This document shows, one piece after another, positions 40,325 through 48,749 of a DNA stretch of 64,000 nt. The notes beneath the pieces were generated by a model. That model saw only the letters and a list, made by a program, of their open reading frames with translations, was not told the origin of the DNA and searched no databases. Numbering within the stretch: the first letter of the stretch is position 1; every line of letters begins with the position of its first letter. The translations under genes were made by a program, and so were the position numbers. Source of the DNA: DATBDN01 sp963715995 (lineage in GTDB: Bacteria > Actinomycetota > Thermoleophilia > Solirubrobacterales > Thermoleophilaceae); contig OY970283.1 in assembly GCA_963715995.1 (NCBI GenBank), positions 2,170,001-2,234,000 on the forward strand. The letters are read 5' to 3'.

Positions 40325-40921
40325 ATGGACGAGCTCGACCTGCTCGATTGGAAGCGGCGCATCTTCGAGCTCTACGCGCGCATCCGGCACGAGCCGGATC
40401 CCACGGCCGGCTGGCGCACGTGGTGCGCCGAACGCAAAGAGCTCTTCCGCCACCACCCCCAGTCGCCCGTCCCGGCGCCCGAGCGCGACGCCTACGAGGG
40501 GCCGTTCGTGTTCGACTACGACCCCGCCTGGCGAATCACGGCGCAAGTAGAGCCCGCCCCGGAGGAGCGCTTCGAGCTGCCCTCGAGTGACGGCGGCACG
40601 ATGGCCTTCCGGCGTTTCGCCGTGGCGAAGGCCGACGAATTCACCCTCGAGCTGTACTGGCTCGAGGGCTATGGCAGCGGCCTGTTCGTCCCGATCGCCG
40701 ACGCCACCAGCGGCAAGGAGACCTACGGCGCGGGCCGCTACGCGCTCGACACCGTGAAGGGGTCGGACCTGGGCCGCGACGGCGACCGTCTGGTCCTCGA
40801 CTTCAACTTCGCCTACCAGCCCTCGTGCTCCTACGACCCGAGCTGGACCTGCCCGCTCGCCCCGCCCGCCAACCGGCTCGCGATCCCGGTGCGCGCCGGC
40901 GAGCGCATCACCCCGGGCTGA
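40325..40921 (+). CDS. DUF1684 family protein
   Basis: A 198-residue protein of the DUF1684 family. Typical segments: LLDWKRRIFELYARIR, FRHHPQSPVP, YEGPFVFDYDPAWRIT, GKETYGAGRYALDTV and LDFNFAYQPSCSYDPSWTCPLAPPANRLAIPV, with the paired cysteines near the end. Function is unknown in the family; a small-molecule hydrolase role has been suggested only by fold. Likely cytoplasmic. ATG 40325. Confidence 0.87.
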   Translation: MDELDLLDWKRRIFELYARIRHEPDPTAGWRTWCAERKELFRHHPQSPVPAPERDAYEGPFVFDYDPAWRITAQVEPAPEERFELPSSDGGTMAFRRFAVAKADEFTLELYWLEGYGSGLFVPIADATSGKETYGAGRYALDTVKGSDLGRDGDRLVLDFNFAYQPSCSYDPSWTCPLAPPANRLAIPVRAGERITPG

Positions 40922-40983
40922 CGGGTTGCATTTGCCCGTCGCAGTTTCTTAGGGTCTTCCCAACCCACAGGGAGGAGCCTCAC

Positions 40984-41268
40984 ATGCATGTGCGCGTAGT
41001 CCGGTTCGAGGACGTCGACGGCGACCGTCTCGAGGAGATGATGAGCCGGATCGACCAGTACGACGGGCCGCCGGAGGGCGTGAAGTCGACCGGCCTCAAG
41101 ATCCTGCACGACGCCGACCAGCGGACAGCGGTGGTGCTTCAGCTGTTCGAAAACGCGCAGGACATGAGCGACGCCGAGGCGGTCTTCGACGGCATGGACG
41201 CTTCCGAGACGCCGGGGCGCCGGGCGTCGGTCGACCGCTGCGAGGAGAAGCGCGACCTGAAGCCATAG
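40984..41268 (+). CDS. Small ABM-type (dimeric alpha/beta barrel) protein
   Basis: A 94-residue protein (MHVRVVRFEDVDGDRLEEMM, later RTAVVLQLFENAQDMSDAE and MDASETPGRRASVDR) with the beta-alpha-beta pattern of antibiotic-biosynthesis-monooxygenase/EthD-like folds. Strong GGGAGGAG site 7 nt before ATG 40984. It follows the DUF1684 gene by 62 bp. Function unknown. Confidence 0.72.
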   Translation: MHVRVVRFEDVDGDRLEEMMSRIDQYDGPPEGVKSTGLKILHDADQRTAVVLQLFENAQDMSDAEAVFDGMDASETPGRRASVDRCEEKRDLKP

Positions 41269-41333
41269 CGGCCCACTCGGTCTCAGCATTCCCTTAGGCC
41301 AGTCTCACGCTGCTCATACGGAGCGGCGCGAGC

Positions 41334-42191
41334 ATGCTGGGCATGGGACGCGCACGATGGATCGTGGGACTGGCCGTCGCACTCGGTGTTGCCGGCGGCC
41401 CGGCAGCCGGCGCCGAGGCGGCCACGGCGGTGAGCTCGAACTGGAGCGGATACGTAGCGACGCCGCATTCGTCGAGCACGACCTTCAAGCGCGTGAGCGG
41501 GTCGTGGGTGGTCCCGCAGGGGAACTGCACCGCCGGCCAGGCGGGCTACTCCGCAGCCTGGGTCGGGCTTGGCGGCTACGCCGAGCAATCGACTGCGCTC
41601 GAGCAGACCGGCACCGAGCTCGACTGCTCCGCCAGCGGCGCCGCCACCTACTCGGCCTGGTACGAGCTCGTGCCGGCGCCGGGGCACGACATCCGCATGA
41701 CGGTCGAGCCAGGCGACCGGATGCGTGCATCCGTGACCGTGAATGGCCACGCCGTGCGGATCGTGCTCACCGACCTGACCCGGAGCACCACGTTCGATCG
41801 CAGCTTCAGGATGAGCGCGCCGAGCACTGACACAGCGGAGTGGATCGTGGAGGCGCCGGCCAACTGCGACGAGTCGGGAACCTCCTGCGAGCAGCTGCCG
41901 CTGGCCGACTTCGGCACGCTCACCTTTGGGCGCGGAACGGCGCTGAGCTCCAAGGGCCACAGCGGCGTGATCGGCGACTCGCACTGGTCAACCACCGCTC
42001 TGACGCTCACGCCGGAAGGCGTGCGCCGCATCCGCTATGGCGGTGGCGACGACTCCGGGCTCGGAGGCGCGGTGCCATCGGCGCTGCGCTCCGGCGCGTT
42101 CACGGTCACCTACAACGCGGCCGCGACGCCAGAGCCAGGCGACTCGCCTTCGTTCAGCGGACCGCCCGGATTCAGGCGGGCGAACAACTAG
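41334..42191 (+). CDS. Secreted G1-family glutamic endopeptidase (eqolisin-like)
   Basis: A 285-residue exported protein. Signal peptide about 1-29 (LAVALGVAGGPAAGAEA). The beta-sandwich G1 fold signature is clear: VSSNWSGYVA, VSGSWVVPQG, SAAWVGLGGY, the candidate catalytic Gln in LEQTGTELD and catalytic Glu in TAEWIVEAPAN. G1 enzymes cleave proteins at acidic pH with a Gln/Glu dyad. First described in fungi, with bacterial homologues known. ATG 41334 or ATG 41343. Its 3' end overlaps the convergent membrane protein gene by 20 bp. Confidence 0.85.
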   Translation: MLGMGRARWIVGLAVALGVAGGPAAGAEAATAVSSNWSGYVATPHSSSTTFKRVSGSWVVPQGNCTAGQAGYSAAWVGLGGYAEQSTALEQTGTELDCSASGAATYSAWYELVPAPGHDIRMTVEPGDRMRASVTVNGHAVRIVLTDLTRSTTFDRSFRMSAPSTDTAEWIVEAPANCDESGTSCEQLPLADFGTLTFGRGTALSSKGHSGVIGDSHWSTTALTLTPEGVRRIRYGGGDDSGLGGAVPSALRSGAFTVTYNAAATPEPGDSPSFSGPPGFRRANN

Positions 42192-42951
42192 GCCGCCGGG
42201 CGCGGTAGAGCTCAGACACCACCAGCGCCAGCGCGACCGGCACGGTCGCGGGCAACTCGTCGGTGACGAAGAAGAGCAGGTCGAACAGCGCTGCCAGCAC
42301 CAGGCACGTCAATGCCACCGGCAGGCGCGCGCGGCGTTCCGCCACCAGCAACCCACCGAGCACACCCGCGATGAAGAAGTCGCCGTAGCCGATCACGGCA
42401 CTGCCGAACGAGACGAACTGGAGCTGCGGCAGGCCGCCCGCGGGCGCGGCGGCGTTGAGCGTGGCGTTCGGCTGGTCGAGCAGATGCGAGAAGACGAGCA
42501 CGCTATCGACGACCGCCGCTCCGACGATGCCCAGCTTGAGCCAGCTGACCGGCGCGACCGCCGCGAGCAGCCAGCCGAGCGTGAGGCAGCCAAGCGCTGT
42601 CAGCGCGAGCCCGGCGGCATCGCCTGCAAGCGATCCCTTCGCCGCCCATGCGAGTGCCAGCAGCGGCACGGCCAGCAGGCCGAACGCCGGCCGCGCTCCC
42701 ACGGAGACATGGGCCAGCGCCAGCGCCGCGAGCGGCGGCGTGGCTACGAGCGCCAGGTAGGTCAGGAAATCCGCGGTGCCGGGCGCCAGCGCAAGCACGC
42801 CGATGACGACCGCTATCGACAGCGCCGGGACCAGAGCCCAGGCGGCGCCGCGCAGCCGGCGGAGCGCCGCTGGATGCGTCGCCGCCGGCAGCGCGACGAC
42901 CCCGGCCTGGGCCGTGATCACGACCGCGTCGGAGATCCAGAACGGAAGCAT
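42172..42951 (-). CDS. Multi-pass membrane protein, candidate GxGD intramembrane aspartyl protease
   Basis: A 259-residue protein with eight or nine hydrophobic helices. Three features recall presenilin/SPP: an Asp within a helix (GIVGAAVVDSVLVFSHLL), a GYGD motif at the next helix (SFGSAVIGYGDFFIAGVLGG), and a PA-containing final helix (DELPATVPVALALV) at the PAL position. The spacing (about 40 residues between the two Asp, two helices from GxGD to PA) fits the family. Tyr before the first Asp is replaced by Val. ATG 42951 begins MLPFWISDAVV; the frame opens at 43005. Convergent with a secreted peptidase. The function is a hypothesis. Confidence 0.5.
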   Translation of the reverse strand: MLPFWISDAVVITAQAGVVALPAATHPAALRRLRGAAWALVPALSIAVVIGVLALAPGTADFLTYLALVATPPLAALALAHVSVGARPAFGLLAVPLLALAWAAKGSLAGDAAGLALTALGCLTLGWLLAAVAPVSWLKLGIVGAAVVDSVLVFSHLLDQPNATLNAAAPAGGLPQLQFVSFGSAVIGYGDFFIAGVLGGLLVAERRARLPVALTCLVLAALFDLLFFVTDELPATVPVALALVVSELYRARRPSCSPA

Positions 42952-43101
42952 CGCCTCCGAGCATCGCGCACGGAGCGCTAACGCGAGCCGCCGCCGCTCG
43001 CGCACTTCTGCACGGATGTTGTGATCTTTATGAAAGCTCTACGCCGCAGGTTCTGTCCTTAGCGGTCTCTTGACACCGGCAGTCCTAGCGTCGGTGAGGT
43101 C

Positions 43102-43182
43102 ATGGATCTCATCGCAGTCGTCATCGGTCTCGTCGTCTTCGCAGTGCTCCTGCTGTCGGTCGAGATTGTGGACCGGATATGA
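43102..43182 (+). CDS. 26-residue membrane micro-ORF preceding kdpF
   Basis: MDLIAVVIGLVVFAVLLLSV followed by EIVDRI: one hydrophobic helix and a short charged end. Its stop overlaps the kdpF start as ATGA, the same coupling used throughout this operon, and GAGGT lies 3 nt upstream of the ATG. Similar short single-helix frames precede kdpF in other actinobacteria. It may be an extra Kdp small subunit or a leader. Confidence 0.6.
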   Translation: MDLIAVVIGLVVFAVLLLSVEIVDRI

Positions 43183-43268
43183 GCGGCGCCGACGTCGCAG
43201 GGCTCGCCATCTCGACCGCCCTGTTCGCGTACCTGGTCTTCGCCCTCGTGCGCGGGGAGCGTCTCTAG
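43179..43268 (+). CDS. kdpF: Potassium-transporting ATPase small subunit KdpF
   Basis: A 29-residue single-helix peptide (MSGADVAGLAISTALFAYLV, ending ALVRGERL) matching the KdpF pattern with the terminal basic R-x-E-R-x. KdpF stabilises the KdpFABC complex. Its start overlaps the micro-ORF stop and its TAG is immediately followed by the kdpA ATG. Confidence 0.88.
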   Translation: MSGADVAGLAISTALFAYLVFALVRGERL

Positions 43269-44996
43269 ATGGCCCAGGGCTGGCTTCAGTTCGCGATCTT
43301 CTTCGCGGTCCTGCTGGCGATCGTCCCGGTGCTCGGCGCCTACATGGCACGCGTCTTCCAGGGCGAGCGGGTCTTCCTCACGCCGATCGTCGCTCCGGTC
43401 GAGCGCGCGCTCTACCGCCTCATGCGCGTGGTGCCGGGAGAGGGTCAGGACTGGAAGCGCTACGCGCGCAGCCTGCTCATCTGCTCCGGCGCGTTCTGGC
43501 TCGCGCTCTACCTGATCCTGCGCACCCAGACCCTTCACCCCTGGAACGTGCTCGGCTTCCACTCCGGCACCTGGGACGTGACCTTCAACACCACTTCGTC
43601 GTTCATCACCAACACGAACTGGCAGTACTACGGCGGTGAGACGACGCTCACGTACTTCAGCCAGATGGCCGGCCTGGCCGTGCAGAACTTCGTCTCCGCG
43701 GCGGTCGGAATCGTGGTCGTGATTGCGCTGATTCGAGGCGTCGTCGCGCGCAGCGGCCGCAGCATCGGCAACTTCTGGGAGGACCTGATCCGCTGCACGC
43801 TTTACGTGCTGCTGCCGATCGCGCTCGTCGGCGCGGTCGTCCTGATGTCTCAGGGCGTGATTCAGAACCTGGCCCACTACACGACTGCGCACACGCTCGC
43901 GGGCGGCACGCAGTCGATCGCCCAGGGCCCCGTCGCCTCGCAGGAGGTCATCAAGGAGCTCGGCACGAACGGCGGCGGCTTCTTCAACGTCAACTCCGCG
44001 CACCCGTTCGAGAACCCGACGGCTTTCACCAACCTCTTCGAGCTGCTGCTGATCCTCGCCATCCCGGCATCGCTCACGTTCACCTACGGGCGCATGGCCG
44101 GCAGCCGCCGCCAGGGTTGGGCGGTGTTCACGGCAATGAGCGTGCTGTTCGTGATCGGCGTGGCCGTGGTCTATGCCGCCGAGCAGCACGGCACGCCTGT
44201 GCAGCACCTGGCCGGGCTGTCCGGCGGCAACATGGAGGGCAAGGAACAGCGCATCGGCGTCTTCGGGTCGTCGCTGTGGGCGGCGATCACGACGGTGACG
44301 TCGTGCGGCGCGGTCAACTCGGCGCTCGAGTCGTTCACGGGCCTCGGCAGCGCGGTTCCGTTCTCCAACCTCGCGATGAGCGAGACCGTCTTCGGCGGCG
44401 TCGGCACGGGGCTCTACTCGATGCTCGTCTACGTGATCCTGGCCGTGTTCCTCGGCGGCCTGATGGTTGGGCGCACGCCGGAGTTCCTCGGCAAGAAGAT
44501 CGCCGCGCGCGAGATGAAGCTGGCGACCCTGTTCGCGTTGCTCACTCCGCTGGCCGCGCTGATGACCAGCGCGGCGGCGATCGCTGCCCCGGCCGGCACC
44601 AAGTCGCTGGCAGCGAGCGGGCCGCAGGCGGTGTCGGAGAACCTCTACGCCTACCTCTCGCAAGCCAACAACAACGGCTCCGCGCTGGCCGGCTACACGG
44701 GCTACATCGCGCCCAACGCGGGCAACCTCGGCGCACACGGCGTCACGTTCGCCGACCTCCTCGGGGGCCTGACGATGACGTTCGCCCGCTTCGGCCCGAT
44801 CATCCTGGCGCTGGCACTTGCCGGCTCACTGGCCGGGAAGAAGGTGGCCCCAGCGGGCCTCGGCACCCTGCGCACAGACAACGGGACGTTCGTGGTGCTG
44901 TTGATCGGCGTGGTGGTGCTGGTGGGCGCCCTCACGTTCTTCCCGGCAATCCTGCTCGGGCCGGTGGCCCAGAGCCTGACCAGCCAGCTCTTCTGA
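43269..44996 (+). CDS. kdpA: Potassium-transporting ATPase subunit KdpA
   Basis: A 575-residue potassium channel-like subunit. Ten TM helices; selectivity-filter segments are visible (TTSSFITNTNWQ, KELGTNGGGFFNVNSAHPFENP, TVTSCGAVNSALESF). Together with KdpB it imports K+ with high affinity at ATP cost. The family's usual length is 557-580. Stop overlaps the kdpC start (TGATG). Confidence 0.97.
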   Translation: MAQGWLQFAIFFAVLLAIVPVLGAYMARVFQGERVFLTPIVAPVERALYRLMRVVPGEGQDWKRYARSLLICSGAFWLALYLILRTQTLHPWNVLGFHSGTWDVTFNTTSSFITNTNWQYYGGETTLTYFSQMAGLAVQNFVSAAVGIVVVIALIRGVVARSGRSIGNFWEDLIRCTLYVLLPIALVGAVVLMSQGVIQNLAHYTTAHTLAGGTQSIAQGPVASQEVIKELGTNGGGFFNVNSAHPFENPTAFTNLFELLLILAIPASLTFTYGRMAGSRRQGWAVFTAMSVLFVIGVAVVYAAEQHGTPVQHLAGLSGGNMEGKEQRIGVFGSSLWAAITTVTSCGAVNSALESFTGLGSAVPFSNLAMSETVFGGVGTGLYSMLVYVILAVFLGGLMVGRTPEFLGKKIAAREMKLATLFALLTPLAALMTSAAAIAAPAGTKSLAASGPQAVSENLYAYLSQANNNGSALAGYTGYIAPNAGNLGAHGVTFADLLGGLTMTFARFGPIILALALAGSLAGKKVAPAGLGTLRTDNGTFVVLLIGVVVLVGALTFFPAILLGPVAQSLTSQLF

Positions 44997-45583
44997 TGCG
45001 CCGCGATCTGATCACTTCCGCGTGCGCAGTCGTGGTCCTGACCCTGCTGCTCGGCATCGCCTACCCGCTGTTCGTCACGGGCGTCGGGAAGGTGGCGTTC
45101 CCCGACCAGGCCGACGGGTCGCTCATCAAGTTGCACGGGCGCGTGATCGGGTCGCGCCTGCTCGGCCAGAGCTTCGCGCGCAACCCGCGCTACTTCCAGG
45201 AGCGCCCGTCGACGGCCACCAAATACGCGGCCGACGCAAGCGCCTTCACCAACCTCGGCCCGAACAGCCGCCAGGCAAAGACGGTCCTCGCGGGGAGCAT
45301 CGCCGCCTACCTGCGCCTCGAAAGCCCATACAACCCCGGGCTCGACGCCCACAACCTGCCGATCGACGCGGTGACCAGTTCGGCCTCCGGCCTCGACCCG
45401 CAGATATCTGTGGCCAACGCGCGCATCCAGGCCAAGCGCGTGGCGCACGTCCGCGGCCTGTCGCTGGCGGCCGTGAGGCGCCTGATCGACGACCACACCG
45501 ACGGCCGCTGGGCCGGCGTCTTCGGCCAGCGCGCCGTGAACGTGCTCGAGCTCAACCTCGCACTGGACGGAGCCGGCCGATGA
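44996..45583 (+). CDS. kdpC: Potassium-transporting ATPase subunit KdpC
   Basis: A 195-residue protein with one N-terminal TM helix (ACAVVVLTLLLGIAYPLFVTG) and the KdpC periplasmic domain: SRLLGQSFARNPRYFQERPS, NLGPNSRQAK, ITSSASGLDPQIS and VNVLELNLAL. KdpC couples KdpA and KdpB. Here it lies between kdpA and kdpB rather than after kdpB as in the standard kdpFABC order. ATGA overlap with kdpB. Confidence 0.96.
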   Translation: MRRDLITSACAVVVLTLLLGIAYPLFVTGVGKVAFPDQADGSLIKLHGRVIGSRLLGQSFARNPRYFQERPSTATKYAADASAFTNLGPNSRQAKTVLAGSIAAYLRLESPYNPGLDAHNLPIDAVTSSASGLDPQISVANARIQAKRVAHVRGLSLAAVRRLIDDHTDGRWAGVFGQRAVNVLELNLALDGAGR

Positions 45584-47640
45584 CCGAGCAGCGCGCTAAG
45601 TCCCTGGCCGACCCCGCAATTCTCAAGACCGCGGCCCTCCAGTCGCTGCTCAAGCTCGATCCGCGCGTGCAGGTACGCAACCCGGTCATGTTCGTGGTCG
45701 AGATCGGAGCCGTGCTCGCAAGCGCCGGCTGGCTGATCCAGGTGGGCGGCGGCAAGCCGCTCGGGGGCGGCCACGAGCCGGCATGGTTCACCGTCACGGT
45801 CGCGATCTGGCTGTGGCTCACGGTCGTCTTCGCCAACCTGGCCGAGGCGCTTGCCGAGGGCCGCGGCCGCGCACAGGCCGCTTCGCTGCGCGCGCTGCGC
45901 GCCGAAACCACGGCCACGCTGCGCGACGGCTCGACCAAGCCGGCGTCCGAGCTCGTGCGCGGGGACATCGTGGTGATCGTGGCCGGCGGCCTGATCCCCG
46001 GCGACGGCACGGTCGTCGAGGGCATCGCATCGGTCGACGAGTCGGCCATCACCGGCGAGTCGGCGCCGGTCATCCGCGAGGCGGGCGGCGACCGCTCGGC
46101 GGTCACCGGCGGCACCCGTGTGCTCTCCGACCGGATCGTGGTCGAGGTGACGCAGGATCCCGGCAAGTCGTTCCTCGACCGCATGATCGCGCTGGTCGAG
46201 GGCGCCGAGCGGCGCAAGACCCCGAACGAGATCGCGCTCGGGATCCTGCTGGCCGGGCTGACGCTTGTGTTCCTCGTGGTGGTGGTGACGCTGCGCCCAT
46301 ACGGGCTCTACGCCGGTACCACGCTGTCGCTCGTCACCCTGATCGCGCTGCTCGTGGCGCTCATCCCGACCACGATCGGAGCGCTTCTGTCCGCGATCGG
46401 CATCGCCGGCATGGACCGGCTGGTGCGCCGCAACGTGCTGGCGCTGTCGGGGCGCGCGGTCGAGGCATCCGGGGACGTGGACGTGCTGCTGCTCGACAAG
46501 ACCGGCACGATCACGCTCGGCAACAGGCAGGCGGCCGAGTTCATCCCGATGCCCGGTGTCGGCGAACGCGAGCTTGCCGAGGCTGCGCAGATGGCGTCAC
46601 TTGCCGACGAGACGCCGGAGGGACGCTCGATCGTGGTGCTCGCAAAGCAGTTCGGCATTCGCGAGCACGAGCTGGCGCCGCGGCACGCGGAGTTCGTGCC
46701 GTTCACGGCTCAGACGCGCATGAGTGGCGTCGACTGGAACGGCACGCAGTTGCGCAAGGGCGCGGGTGACGCGATCGTGCGCTGGGTCGCCGGCCAGGGC
46801 GGCAACGCGCCGAGCGGATTGCAGCCGGAGCTCGAGCGCATCGCCCGGGCGGGCGGCACGCCGCTGGCGGTTGCGCGCGACCGCGACGTGCTCGGCGTCA
46901 TCTACCTCAAGGACGTCGTGAAGGACGGCATGCGCGAGCGCTTCGACGAGCTGCGCGCGATGGGCATCCGCACCGTGATGGTGACCGGTGACAACCGGCT
47001 GACCGCCGCCAAGATCGCCGAGGAGGCCGGTGTCGACGACTTCCTGGCCGAGGCCACGCCCGAGGCCAAGCTCGATCTGATCAAGGAGCAGCAGGCAGGC
47101 GGCCGCATGGTCGCGATGGCGGGCGACGGGACCAACGACGCGCCGGCGCTCGCACAGGCCGACGTGGGCGTGGCCATGAACACCGGCACCCAGGCGGCGC
47201 GCGAGGCGGGCAACATGGTTGACCTCGACTCGAATCCGACGAAGCTGATCGAGATCGTCGAGGTCGGCAAGCAGTTGCTGATCACGCGCGGCGCGCTGAC
47301 CACGTTCTTGATCGCGAACGACGTGGCGAAGTACTTCGCCATCCTGCCGGCGATGTTCGCCGCGACCTATGCGGCACACGGCAAGACCGGACCGCTCGAC
47401 TCGCTCAACCTGATGCACCTGGGCACGCCGCCGAGCGCGATCATCTCGGCGATCGTCTTCAACGCGCTCGTGATCCCGGCGCTGGTGCCGATCGCGCTGC
47501 GCGGCGTTCGCTACCGCCCGCTCGGTGCGTCCGCGCTGCTGCGCCGCAACATGCTGATCTACGGGCTCGGCGGGCTGATCGCGCCGTTCATCGGGATCAA
47601 GCTCATCGACCTCGTCGTTCATGGGATCCTCGGTGCATGA
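45580..47640 (+). CDS. kdpB: Potassium-transporting P-type ATPase subunit KdpB
   Basis: A 686-residue P-type ATPase. The phosphorylation motif DKTGTITLGNRQA, actuator loop DESAITGESAP, and hinge MAGDGTNDAPALAQADVG are all intact. Membrane segments flank them, including FLIANDVAKYFAIL near the C terminus. Catalyses ATP hydrolysis to drive K+ uptake via KdpA. Starts on an ATGA overlap with kdpC and ends on an ATGA overlap with the following kdpD-like gene. Confidence 0.97.
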   Translation: MTEQRAKSLADPAILKTAALQSLLKLDPRVQVRNPVMFVVEIGAVLASAGWLIQVGGGKPLGGGHEPAWFTVTVAIWLWLTVVFANLAEALAEGRGRAQAASLRALRAETTATLRDGSTKPASELVRGDIVVIVAGGLIPGDGTVVEGIASVDESAITGESAPVIREAGGDRSAVTGGTRVLSDRIVVEVTQDPGKSFLDRMIALVEGAERRKTPNEIALGILLAGLTLVFLVVVVTLRPYGLYAGTTLSLVTLIALLVALIPTTIGALLSAIGIAGMDRLVRRNVLALSGRAVEASGDVDVLLLDKTGTITLGNRQAAEFIPMPGVGERELAEAAQMASLADETPEGRSIVVLAKQFGIREHELAPRHAEFVPFTAQTRMSGVDWNGTQLRKGAGDAIVRWVAGQGGNAPSGLQPELERIARAGGTPLAVARDRDVLGVIYLKDVVKDGMRERFDELRAMGIRTVMVTGDNRLTAAKIAEEAGVDDFLAEATPEAKLDLIKEQQAGGRMVAMAGDGTNDAPALAQADVGVAMNTGTQAAREAGNMVDLDSNPTKLIEIVEVGKQLLITRGALTTFLIANDVAKYFAILPAMFAATYAAHGKTGPLDSLNLMHLGTPPSAIISAIVFNALVIPALVPIALRGVRYRPLGASALLRRNMLIYGLGGLIAPFIGIKLIDLVVHGILGA

Positions 47641-48749
47641 GGGGCCGCCACAAGGTGTTCCTCGGGATGGCCGCGGGCGTCGGCAAGACCTACCGCATGC
47701 TCCAGGAAGGGCGCGCGGAGGCGGAGGCGGGGCGTGACGTGGTGATCGGCTACCTCGAGCCCCACGACCGAGCCGAGACGATCGCCCAGGCGGACGGCCT
47801 CGAGCTGGTCGCCCCGCGCCGGGTCGAGCACGAGGGCCTCGTAACCACCGAGCTCGACGTCGCGGCCGTGTGCGCGCGAGCGCCCGAGCTCGCGTTGATC
47901 GACGAGCTCGCGCACACGAACCCCCGGGGCCTGGAGCACGCCAAGCGCTACCAGGACGTGGAGGAGATCCTGGCCGCCGGCATCGACGTCTTCTCAACCG
48001 TGAACGTCCAGCACCTCGAGAGCCTCAACGACAGCGTCGCCGAGCTGACTGGCGTGCGCGTGCGCGAGACGCTGCCCGACTCGGTGGTCGGCGCGGCCGA
48101 CGAGCTGGTGCTGATCGACCTGACCCCGCAAGCGCTGATCGCCCGGCTCCAGGCCGGCAAGGTCTACCCCGCCGAGCGCGTGCCGGCCGCCCTCTCCAAC
48201 TTCTTCAAGATCGAGAACCTGAGCGCGCTGCGCGAGGTGGCGCTGCGCCAGGTGGCCGAGGACGTCGAGTCGAAGCGCCTGGTGCGCGAGCTGGGCGACG
48301 ACCATGTCGACGGCCGCGTCAGCGCCGCATCCCCGGGCGCGGTCGGGGAGCGCTTGCTCGCCCTCGCCGCGGCGCGGCCGTCGTCGCAGCGGCTCGTGCG
48401 CCGCGCGTGGCGCTCGGCGCAGCGGCTCGGTGCCGAGCTGGACATCCTCCACGTGGTCCGACCTGGGAAAACGAGCGAACACGCGCGCGAGATCGACGCG
48501 CTGCGCCGCCTGGCATCGGCGCTCGGGGCGCACGTGATCGTCGAGGAGGGCCACGACGTGGTCGACACCGCCGCGCGCGTGGCGCGCGAGCGCGGAACGA
48601 CCTACGTGCTGATCGGCGAGCCGCGGTCGGCGAAGGGGCTCCGGCGGCTGGGCGTCTCGTTGCCCGAGAAGCTGCTCCAGCGCCTGCCCGGAGTGGACAT
48701 CCGGATCGTGGCCGACCGCTCCAAGCACCCCGGCGAGGACGAGCCGTGA
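47637..48749 (+). CDS. KdpD N-terminal sensor protein lacking the kinase half
   Basis: A 370-residue protein equal to the cytoplasmic N-terminal part of KdpD: Walker A-like FLGMAAGVGKTYRML, GYLEPHDRAETIAQADGLE, DELAHTNPRG, VNVQHLESLND, then a universal-stress-like domain (about 230-365). The four TM helices and the histidine kinase of full KdpD (about 900 residues) are absent, and no KdpE follows. Such short KdpD proteins are known in cyanobacteria and Deinococcus. It may bind c-di-AMP or ATP and modulate the ATPase directly. ATGA coupled to kdpB. Confidence 0.9.
   Translation: MRGRHKVFLGMAAGVGKTYRMLQEGRAEAEAGRDVVIGYLEPHDRAETIAQADGLELVAPRRVEHEGLVTTELDVAAVCARAPELALIDELAHTNPRGLEHAKRYQDVEEILAAGIDVFSTVNVQHLESLNDSVAELTGVRVRETLPDSVVGAADELVLIDLTPQALIARLQAGKVYPAERVPAALSNFFKIENLSALREVALRQVAEDVESKRLVRELGDDHVDGRVSAASPGAVGERLLALAAARPSSQRLVRRAWRSAQRLGAELDILHVVRPGKTSEHAREIDALRRLASALGAHVIVEEGHDVVDTAARVARERGTTYVLIGEPRSAKGLRRLGVSLPEKLLQRLPGVDIRIVADRSKHPGEDEP

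Noticed and set aside
43006..43101. c-di-AMP (ydaO-type) riboswitch upstream of the kdp operon
   Set aside because: Only about 95 nt are available and the conserved ydaO core motifs are not visible.
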